A stretch of 64,000 bases of DNA from Lepeophtheirus salmonis (GCF_016086655.4 NC_052137.2:34554007-34618006); one strand, 5' to 3'; positions 19,832 to 32,442 are shown, counted from the stretch's first letter. Numbers and translations are program-made. Notes: generated from the sequence alone by a model not told the origin.

Positions 19832-21054
19832 CCGACCATCAAATACCTAAGAGAAAAAGGGAAACAGTTGTTATCTTATAAATTCATAATTCTTCAAAAC
19901 TGTATGAATAGCACCAATTACAAATTAAACATCTAGAAAGCTTCCCCTATTGATTTTTTACCCCCACTAATTACATATAGGTATATACTCTAAAATTCTT
20001 AAGAGGGAAAGTTAATTCCCGAAAGGAGAAAATAAATGATATTTCACCCTATTCGATAATATTATATATACATATATGGTGCGTCAACATTAAAAAAATC
20101 TTTTAAAAAAATGAAGAAAAGGAGAAAACCCATTTTATTTTTTTACTTGACTTATTTGTAGATATATGTATTTGTGTTCCTTAGCACATACATAGCCCCC
20201 TTATTTTTAATTTTATTTTTTACACAACCTCTCCCCGGAAAAAGAAAGGGGAAAAAGGCCTAAAATAGGCCTGAAGTTTCTTCGCAACTATGAAACTATT
20301 ACCTACTGGCTTAAAAATAAATAATTAAATTCTATCAATCAACGTTCTGAACATTGATTGGAAGGACAGAACAGCTGACAACAAATACACTCAGTATTTT
20401 TTTGTGTGCGATGGAGGTAACTCTGTGACATATGTTCACATATTTACATTAATTAATTATCGATAAATGTTTGCATGCATTGAGTAAATATGGTACATAT
20501 TTTATAGTAGTACACACACAAACTTGACACGTCACGTACATTCATAATATACCCACAAGTAGAACAGCCTGCCTATAGATTTTTTTCTCTTTCAAAACAG
20601 TTTGGGACTTAATTGCTCCATTAAAAGCTATCAATATATAATACACACAACAAAAGCTTTGATATCTGTTACACACGTGTTATGTTTGAGAAGGTAATTG
20701 AATAATGTTTTATTACTATTTGTAGACTTATTTAAAAGCGAATCGGCTTTATAAAAATATTGAGTTGGCTATGGATTTTTTTAAAATTTGAAAATCCGGA
20801 CACAGTATGAGTTGAGTCAAAAAATGAACTACTCAAGTCGATTGGAAACGAGTCTATAATTTTTCGAGGCGCTAATTTTAATTTATATGGATGTGTATTT
20901 TCCAATGTTCCATAAAACCCTTACAATTAAATTTAAAATTAAGATAAGGACATAATCCCAATTTATTATTTTACTTCAAATATACATATCGTCCAAACTT
21001 ACATGGACTGGATAACCTCCATCATAACTCATATAAATTTGCCTTTCACGATCA
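19829..21054. other. A/T-rich intron DNA
   Basis: No gene, paired ends or familiar repeat was recognised. Confidence 0.4.
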
Positions 21055-21300
21055 TTGGGCCTGATTTTGATAATCACAACGTAACAACGCGGTCAGGAGA
21101 AATTATTCTCTTGAAATCAATGTGCGTAGGTTCGCACCCCGGTTATTCCTAGAGAAAAATTTAATATACAGACTTTATAGATATGGTGTTCACACAAGAT
21201 TCCTAGGTCAGATGGTGTAATTGTAATACTGTAATGTTGACTTATACTTAATCAGTGCAACTCCATCTTACCAATTAAAGGGTCCCTGACAAAAATATTA
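21055..21300 (+). mobile_element. tRNA-derived SINE
   Basis: The B box AGGTTCGCACCCCGG (21128-21142) is preceded by GAAATTATTCTCTTGAAATC and AATGTGCGT. It is followed by the family body: TCCTAGGTCAGATGGTGTAA, TTGTAATACTGTAATGTTGA, and CAACTCCATCTTACCAATTA. This order matches 6799-6965 and 62761-62990. The A box is weak. Confidence 0.65.
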
Positions 21301-21724
21301 TATGTGGCTATGGTCAAAATTACTAATATATTTTCTTCTTGTAAAAAAAATTAAAATATCCTCTAAAAAATGTCATATACGTATATAAGTTAATAATAAA
21401 AAATTAATTGCCCCAGCATACAGTTTCTTCCTTGGGAGCCACCTATATAATCTACTTCTAACTTACACTTGTGTACACATATGTTAAAATTAGGTACACA
21501 GATGCATTTATAGCCCTAATTAGTATTTGTAAAGAATACAAAATTATGTACTCTAAATATCGGCAAGTGAATAAGTCTTGCATCACCTTGCATGATGTAC
21601 TTCATTTTAATCTACATGAAGACGCCAAATGAACTCAGACATTGTAAAAATGGAAGCAATATTTGGTAAATACTAGTAATTAGGCGTCGGCTAAATGACA
21701 AATTTTGATTTAATACTATAAAAG

Positions 21725-21850
21725 ATACCTCCCCAAGAAATATTGTTGTTACTCTCTGTTTTTCATGAGCAGGCTCACACGTAACTCCTCAATGCAATAA
21801 TAGTTATATCTCTTGAAGAATGAAAGAATAAGAAAAAAATTATTATAATA
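21725..21850 (+). repeat. Dispersed repeat, family B (partial)
   Basis: TTACTCTCTGTTTTTCATGA, GCAGGCTCACACGTAACTCC and ATATCTCTTGAAGAATGAAA match the middle and end of the forward family B copies. Confidence 0.4.
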
Positions 21851-22289
21851 TGATGGAATGACTAATAAGAACTTTAGCCTCTAGAGCGCTCACTAACAAA
21901 AACTTACAAAATTCATATTTTCATATCTGTCTCTATATATAAAATATAATCTTAACATAAACTGTAAATCAATATGAATTATAATAGCCATAAGAAAGCA
22001 ATAATAAAGAAAAAAACCAGTGCTACACGCTTGATATGATATGCTCACCCCTACAATATTTAATTAATATTGTTATTTCTTAGATCAAATATATACATAT
22101 ATGAACGTGCACTATGTAGTTTGATGCTATATGCACATACCGCAATATTTCAATTATACGACTACATTATTATTTTGCAGCTCAAAATATTTTTATAATA
22201 TGCACTCGGAGCACACTTGCTGACTATTTTTCATATTTTCATACTGACAGATACACTTTCCTTTATTAATAAAAAGAGATATACAGTAG
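21851..22289. other. A/T-rich intron DNA
   Basis: Nothing recognised. Confidence 0.4.
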
Positions 22290-22860
22290 CATTATAGGTG
22301 AACTTGGTAGTCATTGCCGGTAATGACAGCCTTCAGGTGGGGCACACATTTAAGATGTAGCTGTGGCTCGTCTCCTTAGTTGAATACTTGAGTTTGACAA
22401 TGTTGGTCTGGCAGACTCGACAGTCTTTTGACTCCAGTTGCTACAAAATGTTGTTGTCTAGCGAGTCTAGTCCGGGCTCTGTGGTGACCAAAAGTTAATT
22501 AAAAATATTCCTACAACACTCCATACGGAATTGTCGATACTTTTTATTCAATAATAGGCACTTTTCTAACCTCTTTAACTTTAATGAGGCTTAGCCTCAT
22601 TTGACACGGTAAACCGTTCTAGATAATTTTTTGTTGAGTTTAGCCATGAAAATGACCAGATCGGTATCAAAATTGGGCTTGACAGCCTCATTGATTATCT
22701 TGACTGGCCTGTTACTTCGAGGACGATCCTTGAGATCGGACCTACCTTCCAGGGGTATGCAAACGCAGGGAAATGGTGTGACAGTTGACCCCTAACTGCT
22801 TCAAGGTGTCCGAGGTGTTCCATATTTGTCTAGCAGCAAACTAAGCATATTTTTTGCAAT
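22290..22860 (-). mobile_element. Tc1-like transposase relic
   Basis: On the minus strand, from right to left: an N-terminal part with GRSDLKDRPRSNRPVKIINE and LSRTVYRVK (about 22740-22600), then FWSPQSPD (about 22485, the WPP-SPDLNP region before the last catalytic residue), then VCQTNIVKLKYSTKE and a decayed C-terminus ending near 22300. Frameshifts interrupt all parts. The DNA is richer in G/C than its surroundings, as in the other Tc1 relics here. Confidence 0.65.
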
Positions 22861-24219
22861 ATTGAAAGATATCAAGAATTGATTTTCATTAGTGTGCTTA
22901 ACTTTATTATTGAAACTCTTTACACCTCTCAAAATACAATTAAATAGATGTATTCATTATGTAATAAAGTGATCAGTAGTTTTGAAATTAAATAGTTATA
23001 AGGTACCCATTTCAATTATGAATATGGTATGCCCAAGGATTGTAAACACAGGTTTGACTTCACTTCAACTCTTTTCAAAACTCGCCACAGCCAGATTAAA
23101 GATTTTGGGTAATTTTATTATATATTGATTGTAGATGTCCCAAGAAACAATTGCTTTTGCAGAACACTAACAAACGGTCAACAAAACAAATTGATAATTC
23201 ACAAATTATCAAAAGCTATATCATAAACTTAGAAAATGTCTCAGAAAAGAAACATTCGGTGTGGCTCAAATCAAATTGAAACAAGATTAGTCACCAAAAC
23301 TATCATATTTAATTGGTGACTTACGTGCCCATTGGACAATGACTAACTTTTATCTTTACTTTAAAATGAATGTATATACACATAAAAAAACTTCAAGCCA
23401 CTTCTACGTATTATCAAATCGACAAAAATTCTTTGTTTTTTTAAATTGAGTTATACACAAAAACACTTAAACATAATTAACTTTAGTATCAAAATGTATG
23501 TAAAAGCTTTTAGATGAAGATAACCTATTTTTTTTTGTTTTGTTAAAGGAATCCATTTTTTTAGCTCATGGTGTCTAACAAGTGTACTTGACATTTTCCT
23601 TTAATTGAAATTTTCTAGATTATTTTTCAATTACAAACTAATGCTCCTTAGGTAAAATTAACATCCAAGTCATGAATTACTAACATGGATAGATGAAACA
23701 TTTTAAAAGTTCCATAATTTGTGGGGATAAGTCTCCACACGCAAAAATACAAACATCAAACACAAAACTATGATATTTCGTTAAAAACCAGTCTAATTGA
23801 GTTATTTTTTTTATAATGTCCAATATTCTTTAGAATCTACACTATACAACAAATAAAGATTGAATGTATCATATTAAATAGGTACATCAAACTTCAGCAT
23901 TTTATATTTTAAACTCTAAGTACTTAAGTACGAATATATCTTAGGAACAGGTAATACTGGTTTTGTAACGTACTCATGGCAGGCTTCTTTGTTCTCTGAC
24001 TAAGAATTGGTTTTTTTATTTTCTTCTGGAACTTCATTTTCATTTTTGATAACAGCGTTACCTTGCTAAAAAAAATTCAGTGTGTATTTTTTCAGCTGTC
24101 GACATTTCTGCTTCTTTGCTCATGATCATTGTTATGAACGTTAATTAGTTCAATTATAATTAGCTCATGCATAACTGTGAACAGCACCCATGAAATACTA
24201 AATAATAATTCTATTGTTG
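22861..24219. other. A/T-rich intron DNA
   Basis: No gene or familiar repeat was recognised. Confidence 0.4.
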
Positions 24220-24335
24220 GTAAGAATTGGCTAAGTGCTACAAATTAGTTTTGGGCCTTTTTTCTTTTAGGGGGGAAAAGTTGAGTGACACAATAAAAGT
24301 AACAACGCTTCGTGAACAATGTGTGGTATTCTTTA
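24220..24335 (+). repeat. Dispersed repeat, family F (copy 2)
   Basis: GTAAGAATTGGCTAAG, a T-rich run to CTTTTAG, then GGGAAAAGTTGAGTGACACA and ATAAAAGTAACAA parallel positions 35-140. Confidence 0.45.
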
Positions 24336-25309
24336 AAAAAATTCACAATGTGTTCCGAAGTACTATTGAGAACATTTAACCTCTCTTGGTCTTGATGATA
24401 ATGTTCATTCTTCTGATGGCATCTTGAGATTAAGAAATTTTCAAAATTCTAGGACTTTTTTAATCGTTAGTTTTCCTTGATTTATTCCGATAAGAACTAA
24501 AAGTTTCTTAGCACCAATAAAATATTTTCTAAGAATAAAATATGTTAAATAAATTTTAAAAGGGCTTAAAAATCATTTAAATTAATTTAAATAAGCCTTA
24601 AGATCAGACAAACACTATTTTCTTTTAAGATTTAAACATCTAATCAGATAACATAGGTGGCCCATGAACACAAAAGCAGGCTAGAAGATTTTTTCTCAAA
24701 ATTAAGTATCTTTTTATTATTCAACAAATTATCGTAAATTTCTATCAAACCATTATTCATAGTAATCCTTTGGAGGTGGTGCTGCAAATCGCACTTTAAG
24801 TAGCCAAAATTGATCGACACAATCGAAGAATGAAAAATTAATGGGTTTTATTTGAAAATGTATATCGGGTTTAAACCAAATAAAAGTTTTAAATCATAGA
24901 TAAAATCTTGGTTATCCTATCTCCTGCCATAAATTTAAATACAAAACCTACAATTCACGGAAATAGGGCGATGAAATATTGGGATGTATTTACATATACC
25001 GTATTTGAAGTAGAAAATAAATTAGCAGTTTCTCCTTTTTTTGCCTTTTGTTCAAGATTGTTTTCATGTTGACTTGTCACATAGGTAATGATATATAAAT
25101 ATATAGTATATAAGGTTATCAAATCACTTGTTCGACGTCCCAGGCTATGTACTTTTTCAGTCGGGCTACCTAATTATTTTTATATTCTCTGACCGACGGG
25201 CTACTTATCAAACAGTGATCAGAGAAAAGGAGATTTATTCCTAGCAGTAGTATTGGAAAGTTATTTGGCTTCGACGAAGAGACACATTTTGCTTTAGTAA
25301 AATCAATTT
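24336..25309. other. A/T-rich DNA
   Basis: No gene or paired ends recognised. Confidence 0.4.
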
Positions 25310-25440
25310 GAATGATTAATATAAAAGATGTATCCTCCTAACTCATGAGCAAACTCACACGTAGTTACTGAATACCTTGATCTTCTCTCTTTAATAATGA
25401 AATAATTATAATAACAGCTTGAAAAAAAAAAAAAAAACAT
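25310..25440 (+). repeat. Dispersed repeat, family B (partial)
   Basis: CTCATGAGCAAACTCACACG, TTGATCTTCTCTCTTTAATA and ATAATTATAATAACAGCTTG followed by an A run match the 3' half of family B. Confidence 0.45.
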
Positions 25441-25659
25441 GGTTCAGATTGCCCATGACAACCAAATTTGCAAGCTAAAGTATGTTTAGGATTTACAAAC
25501 CTAAACATGTGTACTCCTCTTTTCCTTTTAATATGAAGTACTCCACTTTAACTAAACACACTCGTTAATAAACCTAACATAAAGTCACATGTACTACTTC
25601 CCTTTTTGCAAGGCAAGTAGAAATACAAGGTTAGACAAAAATGTAATCAGCCTTTCTAG

Positions 25660-25870
25660 AATTTTCAATCTCCTGTATTGTACCAACCGCTGGGGAAGAC
25701 ATGTAGATTATGACAAAAGAAAAACGCAACCAATCATAGTCTATGACCTCACTATTGCTTGAATTGTCAATTTAATGTATCGTACAGACTGCTGGCCAAG
25801 AAAAACCGATTTTGAAAAAACATGCAACCACTCATCTGTTATGACGTCAATATTAAAGGCGTGGTAGAAG
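25660..25870 (+). repeat. Two diverged ~100-bp direct repeats
   Basis: The unit with TTGTACCAACCGCTGGGGAA, AACGCAACCAATCATAG and TATGACCTCACTATT (25675-25755) is followed by TCGTACAGACTGCTGGCCAA, CATGCAACCACTCATCTG and TATGACGTCAATATT (25778-25856). Old tandem duplication of unknown origin. Confidence 0.45.
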
Positions 25871-26839
25871 TCAAGATCAAGTCGTACACGCGTAATGGTA
25901 TAAACTTGTATTTCTATTAACATTTCCTTTTTGTTTTTTTAAATATAAGGTACTGAGCCTCAACTACAGACGTTCAATGTAAAAAAGGGAGTCATCCCCA
26001 GACAAATACACGAACAAACAAACTTTTTTTTTTTATTAATATAAAGTACTCCCCTTTTTGATAATGTAATGGTATCAGTAAGCAAGGAGTTTTTGTAGGG
26101 ATATCTATCAGCAGATTTTTCGTCTATCAAATATTGACAACATATATTTTTCTTTTTTTTTTACACTCACGAGGATTTAGACAATTTTTAATGCCCTAAT
26201 CATCATATTTTAATTTATATTTAGTTAAAAGACGTCGTAAACAAGATGCACTGAACACTTGGTTGAGCGTAAATCTCCACAAAAAATAATTTCCCTTAAA
26301 AATGAAGTTTCTCAAATTTGAATGACTCTTATTCTTGATTTATATAATCTTCCTACAATAAATTGCCGTAGAGAGTGAATAACTTTTTCCGTAATCCGAG
26401 TTACAATCAAAGAAACAAACCAAGGAGAAAACATGAATATTTATACCATTAGTATATTGAATATTCGATGATTGCATTCTCCTCATCAATATTCTTCAAT
26501 TATAATTATTTATCTCATTTTTGGATTGTAACTTGTACTTGTGCTTAGGCAACATTCAAACAAACATAACTCAACTTCGTAGACGGAGATAGATATTAAG
26601 AAATACATATGATTAATATTTATTCATATTTTGATTTTACGACATGGAATAAGCACCTCAAATAATAGATTCGGGAAAAAGTAATTTCTTATTTTTGCTT
26701 TATTTTCTATTGAAAAATTACTAACCTAGTTTCCCGAGGCTATATATATATACTTCTAGACTCTGGGTACTAAAATTTTACACTCCCTCATTGGAGGGGG
26801 ATGCCCACAAATAGTGCTGCGTCAGTCTTTATTCATTCA
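25871..26839. other. A/T-rich DNA
   Basis: Nothing recognised. Confidence 0.4.
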
Positions 26840-26960
26840 CTCCAGTACAGTGTTAGGACCGATCCTATCAGTCCTTAGGACTGTTCCTTAAAACTGTCGG
26901 TACTCTCTAGAAATCCTTAAAACAAGAACAAATAAAGTTGAGTGACGTCATCAAGGACCA
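26840..26960. repeat. Dispersed repeat, family C (GGACCGAT-type)
   Basis: GTTAGGACCGATCCTATCAG, TCCTTAGGACTGTTCC and GTGACGTCATCAAGG recall 41900-42350 and 52980-53120, where CGGTCC/GGACCG words are also concentrated. Confidence 0.4.
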
Positions 26961-28923
26961 AACTTTATAAGCTCAAGTACTTATATGCTGGACTACAATC
27001 TTCAGTCATCCATTAAAACGGACACAACGCTACATACGACTGGAGATGAGAGGAGACGACATCGTCCTTCGGTGTTTTACGACTGCGTAGCCAGGCATCT
27101 ACTCACTCGCTCACTAGCTCTGTGTTAATATAAGTTCCAAAAATGCTAATTAAGTTAAATGTGAACAATCACTTGTATTAACCATTTTATTACTACCTGC
27201 CTGAGGGGATACTAGAGATTCTGCAATTTTACAAGCACTGCACTATGCTTTTCCTCCAATACCACAAGGAAGAGATGCAAATTAAAATAGACTAGAGCGA
27301 CGATGCTATCATTTTTTATACCACTTTGATCTTGCTATAAAATATTATCTAATATTCAAGCCCTAGCCTTTCATAAACAACTGTAATCTATTAAAATTGT
27401 GAATAATATGCACAGACAAAGTTTTGGAGTCTGTTAGCTTTTAAATGATCCCAAAAACAGTTTTTGCTTCCTCATCGGGCGGTGGAATTATGTTTATACG
27501 CATCGATTTTTACTAGTTCAAACATCTACTTAGACATACCGAAATTAATTCTTTTGATGTTTTGCAAAAATTTAATGCTTGCATTGTAACTTTATTTGTC
27601 GAAGCGGAGTCATTCATTATTCTTTCCTTGGTTGGATTGTTTTGAAACGTTGGTGGGATCATTTTTGATACCAGCAGTTCACAAATGGAGGTGCCGTTTC
27701 AATGTTACAGGGCAAAAGAGATAAACATTTGAACAAGATTCATATTGGATTTTAAAACTTGATTAAGTACCATATCTGTAGACATTCTATCACCATCCCC
27801 CCCCCCCTCATCCCATAAATTTGACATTACTTGAAGAGTCGGAATATGTCAAATGTGAGAAACTTTTTTGTCGTTCAAATAAAAGTTTATTTTTGTTTGT
27901 TTTTAAGAATATATCATCCCGTCGATAGACAAACAAGCTAGAGGGCATTGATAAATTTCTCTTCTTCTATGAATTAGTACACAGAAATACAAAATGTAAC
28001 CCAAAAAAAAAAAAAAAATATTCTGAACGATAATAGTCCCGAATTACAATTCTCCCAAATATTTTAGAATTCAGATGATTAAGAGAAAAAGGAAAAATAA
28101 GCAATCTTCCCAAATTTTTAATGAATTTCTCTTGAAATGGATCCTTTCTTTCCATTTTTGAATAGTAGCACATCACAGAGTCCGACAGAAGATGTCCAAA
28201 CTTTCTATTTGTGAAGCAAAAACATATGTACCAACATGATGAAACATATAATTTGAGAAAAGATGCTCTTAATACATATTATAGCAAATATCTACTTAGA
28301 GATTGAATATCCCTTTTCCTATTAACTAAACATTGTTTTAGATAAACTGATTTTATTTTTATGTAAATGAGAAGGTGGGTAAGTAAAAGATTTAATTTTC
28401 ATCACTACGACTATACATACATTGAAGATAGGTAAATAATTATGTATGTGTGTACTCAAGGGATTTCTTCAGTTCATTAAAGTATTTTAAGTATTTTTTA
28501 AATCGGTAACTTAAAATAGTAAGAAAGACGTTAAATACATTAACATCATCATGAAATACCTATAAATAACAACAAATTTGTTTTCTTGGAATTAATTAGA
28601 CTAAAAACTATTTCTACATATATAATTAAAAGGGTAATCCTTGTGATGTTTTAAGTGTGAATGTGATACTGGATATTGTGTTTAGTAGTAATATACACAA
28701 GGCAGGTTTTATCAAGCCCAAGTAGTTATTTTGAAAAGTCCAAACGACCTAATCTTTCTGCTTAGTAGCAATGATCATTGATAACTCCCAAACTTGTAAG
28801 ACCCAAGGCAATAATATTATATAAACGTTATTATTTGGATACAGAAAGGGAAAATGCTCCTGCTCCAAAGTACTGAAGTTACTTTTTCTATCTTCTTTCA
28901 TGTCGTTACCTTTATTGTATCAT
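26961..28923. other. A/T-rich DNA with a small family H repeat
   Basis: GGTGGGATCATTTTTGATAC then CAGCAGTTCACAAATGGAG (about 27650-27690) recurs at 55250-55290, and a shorter form at about 53515. A C-run lies at about 27796. No genes recognised. Confidence 0.4.
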
Positions 28924-29051
28924 TGTAGTATATTGATGTATATATAGTATGATGCATAGTTGTATTATCGGAATGTTATGTTAATTCAATATCACCCAAA
29001 CTATTTTTCATGTACATATTAGTTAGGTTAATATAGATATATAATATTACA
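28924..29051 (+). repeat. 5' LTR of the gypsy element
   Basis: Runs from TGTAG to TATTACA, immediately before the primer-binding site. It shares TAGTTGTATTATCGGAAT and AATTCAATATCAC with the 3' LTR. A ~12-bp insertion or deletion (near TAGTATGATGCA) separates the two. At 128 bp it is very short for the family. Confidence 0.65.
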
Positions 29052-29069
29052 TGGCGCAGTCGGTAGGAT
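29052..29069 (+). promoter_or_regulatory. Primer-binding site complementary to tRNA-Ser
   Basis: TGGCGCAGTCGGTAGGAT is the complement of a tRNA-Ser 3' end (ATCCTACCGACTGCG plus CCA), as used by some insect gypsy-group elements such as 17.6 and 297. It abuts the LTR end without a gap. Confidence 0.75.
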
Positions 29070-30230
29070 GTTAGAATCCGTAATAAAAGAAAAGTCCTCC
29101 GGAATGATGTAGCTGCGGAAGTTTAGGAGGAAACGAGGTGGTTACAAGGCCATCCTCTCAAAAAATGAAAAACTTATTCGTGAGTTATTAGAAGAAGAGG
29201 GGAGTATCCAACAGATAGAATTCGGCCTAAGATCCGCCATGAATGCTTTGGAAGAGTGTAGTTAAACTCAGTGATTAAATTATTTGTTCCCTGGAAGAGG
29301 ATACTAAGGAGTACGAGTCACAAGTAAATTATTTGATTGAACAAGAGCTGAGAGTCGATGAGTTGTGTAGTGCTATCGAGGAGAGGAAGACAATGTTGAA
29401 GAAAATTAATGAGAATGAATGTGCTCAGATGTATCCAACAGAAAAAATATCTCATGAAGCCTCCAAGACCAGAGGAGCTGCATCTGTACATCGAGTTGGA
29501 GGATTCTGAGGAGTGGCTTTGGAGATTCAAGGAATAAATTGTGTCAGTGAAAGCGAGTCTTCAACCTATGAAGCAGCAGGCTACTGTTCTATGGAGCTTG
29601 TTATAGAACATTATGGCTCGAGACGTTCGATACAATTTACAAATCCCAAAAGACGGAAGCAAGATCTGTAGAAGATATTCTCGATGCTATTAGAAAAAAA
29701 ACTCAGAGACAAACGTTCTATCATTGTAGATAGGGTTAAATTCGAAAATAGAGATCAACATGCGAATGAGTCATTTGATAGAGAGCATAGCATTGCAAAA
29801 GTTGTGGCAATGATAGATTAGTCTCGAAAATTGTTGCAAGTTTACGAGATAAAAGCACGAGGCGTCATATTTTCGAGATGAAAATTACCTCCTTGGAGGA
29901 AATTAGTTAAGTTTGTAGAAGAAGAGAGTTTGGTCTTTTCAATGAAGAAGTTCTGAAATCCAGAAGGTCCGTTTCAATAGTGAAAAAGAAGTCAGCTGAT
30001 TCTAAGAACTTCAGGCCCCCATGAAATTCAAGACAGCTGAATTGTGCAAGATGTAGTTCAAATGCTCATGATAGAGGAGAAGAATGTAGGGCTTTTAATC
30101 AAAAGTGTTTCATTTTTGAAAAGCTGGTTCAACAAGGTTCGGTTCAACAAAAAGTTCGTGGAGGATGATGATATGTTTGTCTGTCCAGGTACTCAGAAAA
30201 TACTTATGCCTGGTATATAGTGAAGAAGGT
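29070..30230 (+). pseudogene. Broken gag-like region
   Basis: Several frames read Lys/Glu-rich, coiled-coil-like segments (KLIRELLEEEGSIQQIEF, EQELRVDELCSAIEERK). A cysteine-histidine knuckle at about 30044-30090 (CARCSSNAHDRGEEC) recalls a nucleocapsid finger, although the second knuckle has lost a Cys (CFIFEK). Multiple stops break it. The role in an intact element would be particle formation and RNA packaging. Confidence 0.55.
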
Positions 30231-30239
30231 TGGACTATT

Positions 30240-31190
30240 GTCAGAAAATTATCTAATCCCTGATCCCAAAATATCGTCCAACCGAACAAAGATATTGGAG
30301 ATTAACGTTGATGATTTGTTTAAAGAGTTTGGTGATGTTTGCGATGATGGCGTAATGTTGAATCCCTATGAAATGTGACACTGTCAAAATAATTCTACAA
30401 GATAATGCAAAATCCTTTTGCATGAGTGGAGCTAGACCAATAGCTTACGCTTTGAGAGAAGAGACGAAGAAGGAGCTCGATTTACTAGAAAAAATTGTAG
30501 TAATTGAAAAGGTAATAGAATGGGTTCATTCTATAATTGTTATCAAACGAAGAGTGGAGGTGTACGGTTATGTGCCAACCTAAGAAAATTGTCTGAGTTT
30601 GTTAAACGACCATATTATCCTATGACGATACCTCAACAAACTATTGGACCCTCCAGATGCCAAATTTTTTAACGTAGTAGACGCTGCAAAAGAATATTTT
30701 TAATTGGAGTTTGGAGAAAATTTAATTGGTCGCCCATTAACTTGTTTTATTACACCATGGGAACGCTATCAATTTAAAAGATGTCCAATGTGTTTGAATA
30801 GCGTACAAGATGTTATACGATTGTTTGGGATATTAAGATATCGAAGATTTGAGCAATGTGGAAAAACTGAGAGATGCCAAAATAAACTCTAGTTCCAATT
30901 TTAATGACCAAATTGAGAACGTGAAGAATATGCTGAGGATATGTCGTAGCTCGGGAATTACTCTGAGCAAGACAAAGTTTAAATTTGCTAATGAACAAGT
31001 AAACTATGTTGGATTTATCGTATTCCAAAATGGAGTACGGACGGAGGAAAAGAAATTACAGGCCATACAGGATTTCCCTGCACCCACAAACATAAGTGAG
31101 TTGAGAAGCTTTTTAAGAATGACCGATCAATTAAGTGGATTTGTTAAAGATCTTGGAGCAAAGGCAGTCACTTAAAAAACACTTTTGAAA
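30240..31190 (+). pseudogene. Broken reverse transcriptase region
   Basis: Starts after remnants of the protease side (KVGLLSENYLIPDPK). It carries typical gypsy RT words: KEELDLLEK-type segment with VVIEKV, CANLRKLSEFVKRP, then FITPWERYQFKRCPM and LNSVQDV, and in the last block NYVGFIVFQNGVRTEEKKL and SELRSFLRMTDQLSGF. The stretch where the catalytic YxDD box belongs (about 30850-30890) reads EKLRDAKINSSS instead, with no Asp-Asp pair, so this copy could not polymerise. Frameshifts occur at about 30365, 30580, 30700 and 30850. Confidence 0.75.
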
Positions 31191-31394
31191 AAACAATTGG
31201 ACTCATGATCATAATGCGGGATTTAACCAAGTCACAAAGGTGCTTCAATCAACCCCTGCTTTAGCCATTTTCGCCCAAATGATAAAAAAGAAACTGGTCT
31301 TCTCACGGATGCATCAAGAAAAAATATGGGCTAGGATTTATTTTACAACAGTCATCAAGGGATCGTACGAACCAAACAAAGAGCTGGTCAAATG
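31191..31394 (+). pseudogene. Remnant of RNase H start, mostly deleted
   Basis: FNQVTKVLQSTPALAIFAQ (about 31217-31275) matches the usual start of the gypsy RNase H domain after RT. After ~30 more codons the sequence jumps to the integrase zinc-binding region, so most of RNase H is absent. Confidence 0.5.
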
Positions 31395-31960
31395 GTATAT
31401 TGGTCAAAGATTGATAAAGATATAGAAGAAAAAGTTAATTCGTGTGACTTATGCCAACAATATCAATCATCGCAAGCCAGCCAAAGAAGACACATAGTGG
31501 GAAAATGAACCAACCAATCGCACGTTTGAAAAGGTGTCGCTGGATATATTTCAAATCAGGGAGAAATATTATTTAGTTAATTGGTTGACCGTTACTCTGG
31601 GAATCCATTTTTGTACTCAATTGATAGATGCAAAAAGACAAAACAAATTTTAAAAGCAATAGTTCCAATATTTGGAATTCCATTGAGATATCGATCAGAT
31701 GGGGGCCTCAATTCAAGTCAAATGAATGGAAGGAGTGTCTCAATGAATGGCGAGTAGAGGCAATTATATCAAGTCCTTATCACCCTGAAAGCAATGCCCA
31801 TGCTGAAGCATGTGTAAAAGCCATGAAGACTCTTGTTAAGAAGACTGGACACATCAACGGAAAATTGTTTCTCAGAGCAATATTGGAATAGAGAAACACA
31901 CGAAAAGACCATGGAAGAAGCCCAGCAGAAATAAAGCTCCATCATCAAATTCAATCCATT
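31395..31960 (+). pseudogene. Broken integrase region
   Basis: VYWSKIDKDIEEKVNSCDLC and QQYQ form the end of the HHCC zinc-binding domain. The catalytic core follows, with LDIFQI, LVDRYSGNPFLYSID, FGIPLRYRSDGGLNS and the last core stretch SSPYHPESNAHAEACVKAMK. Core acidic positions are partly recognisable, but stops and frame changes (about 31490, 31580, 31640, 31890) break it. Its role would be insertion of cDNA into the host genome. Confidence 0.75.
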
Positions 31961-32303
31961 GTTCCAACAATAAATTCAAACTTAGAAAATTCCAAATCGT
32001 TGACCAATGTCGAGTGGGAGAAGAGTAAAAACAAAATGATAAAAAAGCGAGAAAAAAAGAAATCAAGACACTATTCAAATGGGTGTGAAAGTAAAAATTC
32101 AAAACAGAGTTAGTATGTTGTGGGATCTTATTGGAATAGTTGTTGGAAGAATCAACGTTAAAACTTATAAGATAAAGCTAAAAAATGGCAAGATTCTTAT
32201 AAGACACCTTTGGTATTAAAGTTGATGGATCTGTAAGTTTTTATGTAAATATAAATGACGTATGATACAATTGATCTTAATGCTAATAGACTAATTGTTA
32301 TCA

Positions 32304-32319
32304 CAAAGGGAAAAGTACA
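32304..32319 (+). promoter_or_regulatory. Polypurine tract before the 3' LTR
   Basis: AAAGGGAAAAG at about 32305-32315, a few bases upstream of the TGTAG start of the 3' LTR. This is the expected site for plus-strand priming. Confidence 0.5.
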
Positions 32320-32442
32320 TGTAGATGATTAAGAATGTATATATAATAGTTGTATTATCGGAATCTTATGTCAATTCAATATCACTCAACCTATTTTGAA
32401 TGTATATCTGGAAGTAGTTACCCATATAAGGCTATAATACTA
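32320..32442 (+). repeat. 3' LTR of the gypsy element
   Basis: TGTAG at 32320, then ATGTATATATAATAGTTG, TATTATCGGAATCTTATG and TTCAATATCACTCAACCTAT match the 5' LTR. The last ~50 bp are poorly conserved, so the right boundary is approximate. Confidence 0.6.

Larger units (their letters stand above)
28924..32442 (+). mobile_element. Degenerate Ty3/gypsy LTR retrotransposon
   Basis: The ~3.5-kb element has two related short LTRs (28924-29051; 32320-32442), a tRNA-Ser primer-binding site directly after the first, and a purine-rich tract before the second. Between them lie broken gag, reverse transcriptase and integrase pieces, in the gypsy order. There is no env-like frame. Intact elements of this type are usually 5-7 kb, so much of protease and RNase H is missing. 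Many stops and frameshifts are present. LTR divergence and internal decay point to an old insertion. Confidence 0.82.

Noticed and set aside
28924..32442. Endogenous retrovirus with envelope
   Set aside because: No envelope-like frame lies between integrase and the 3' LTR, and the space is too small.
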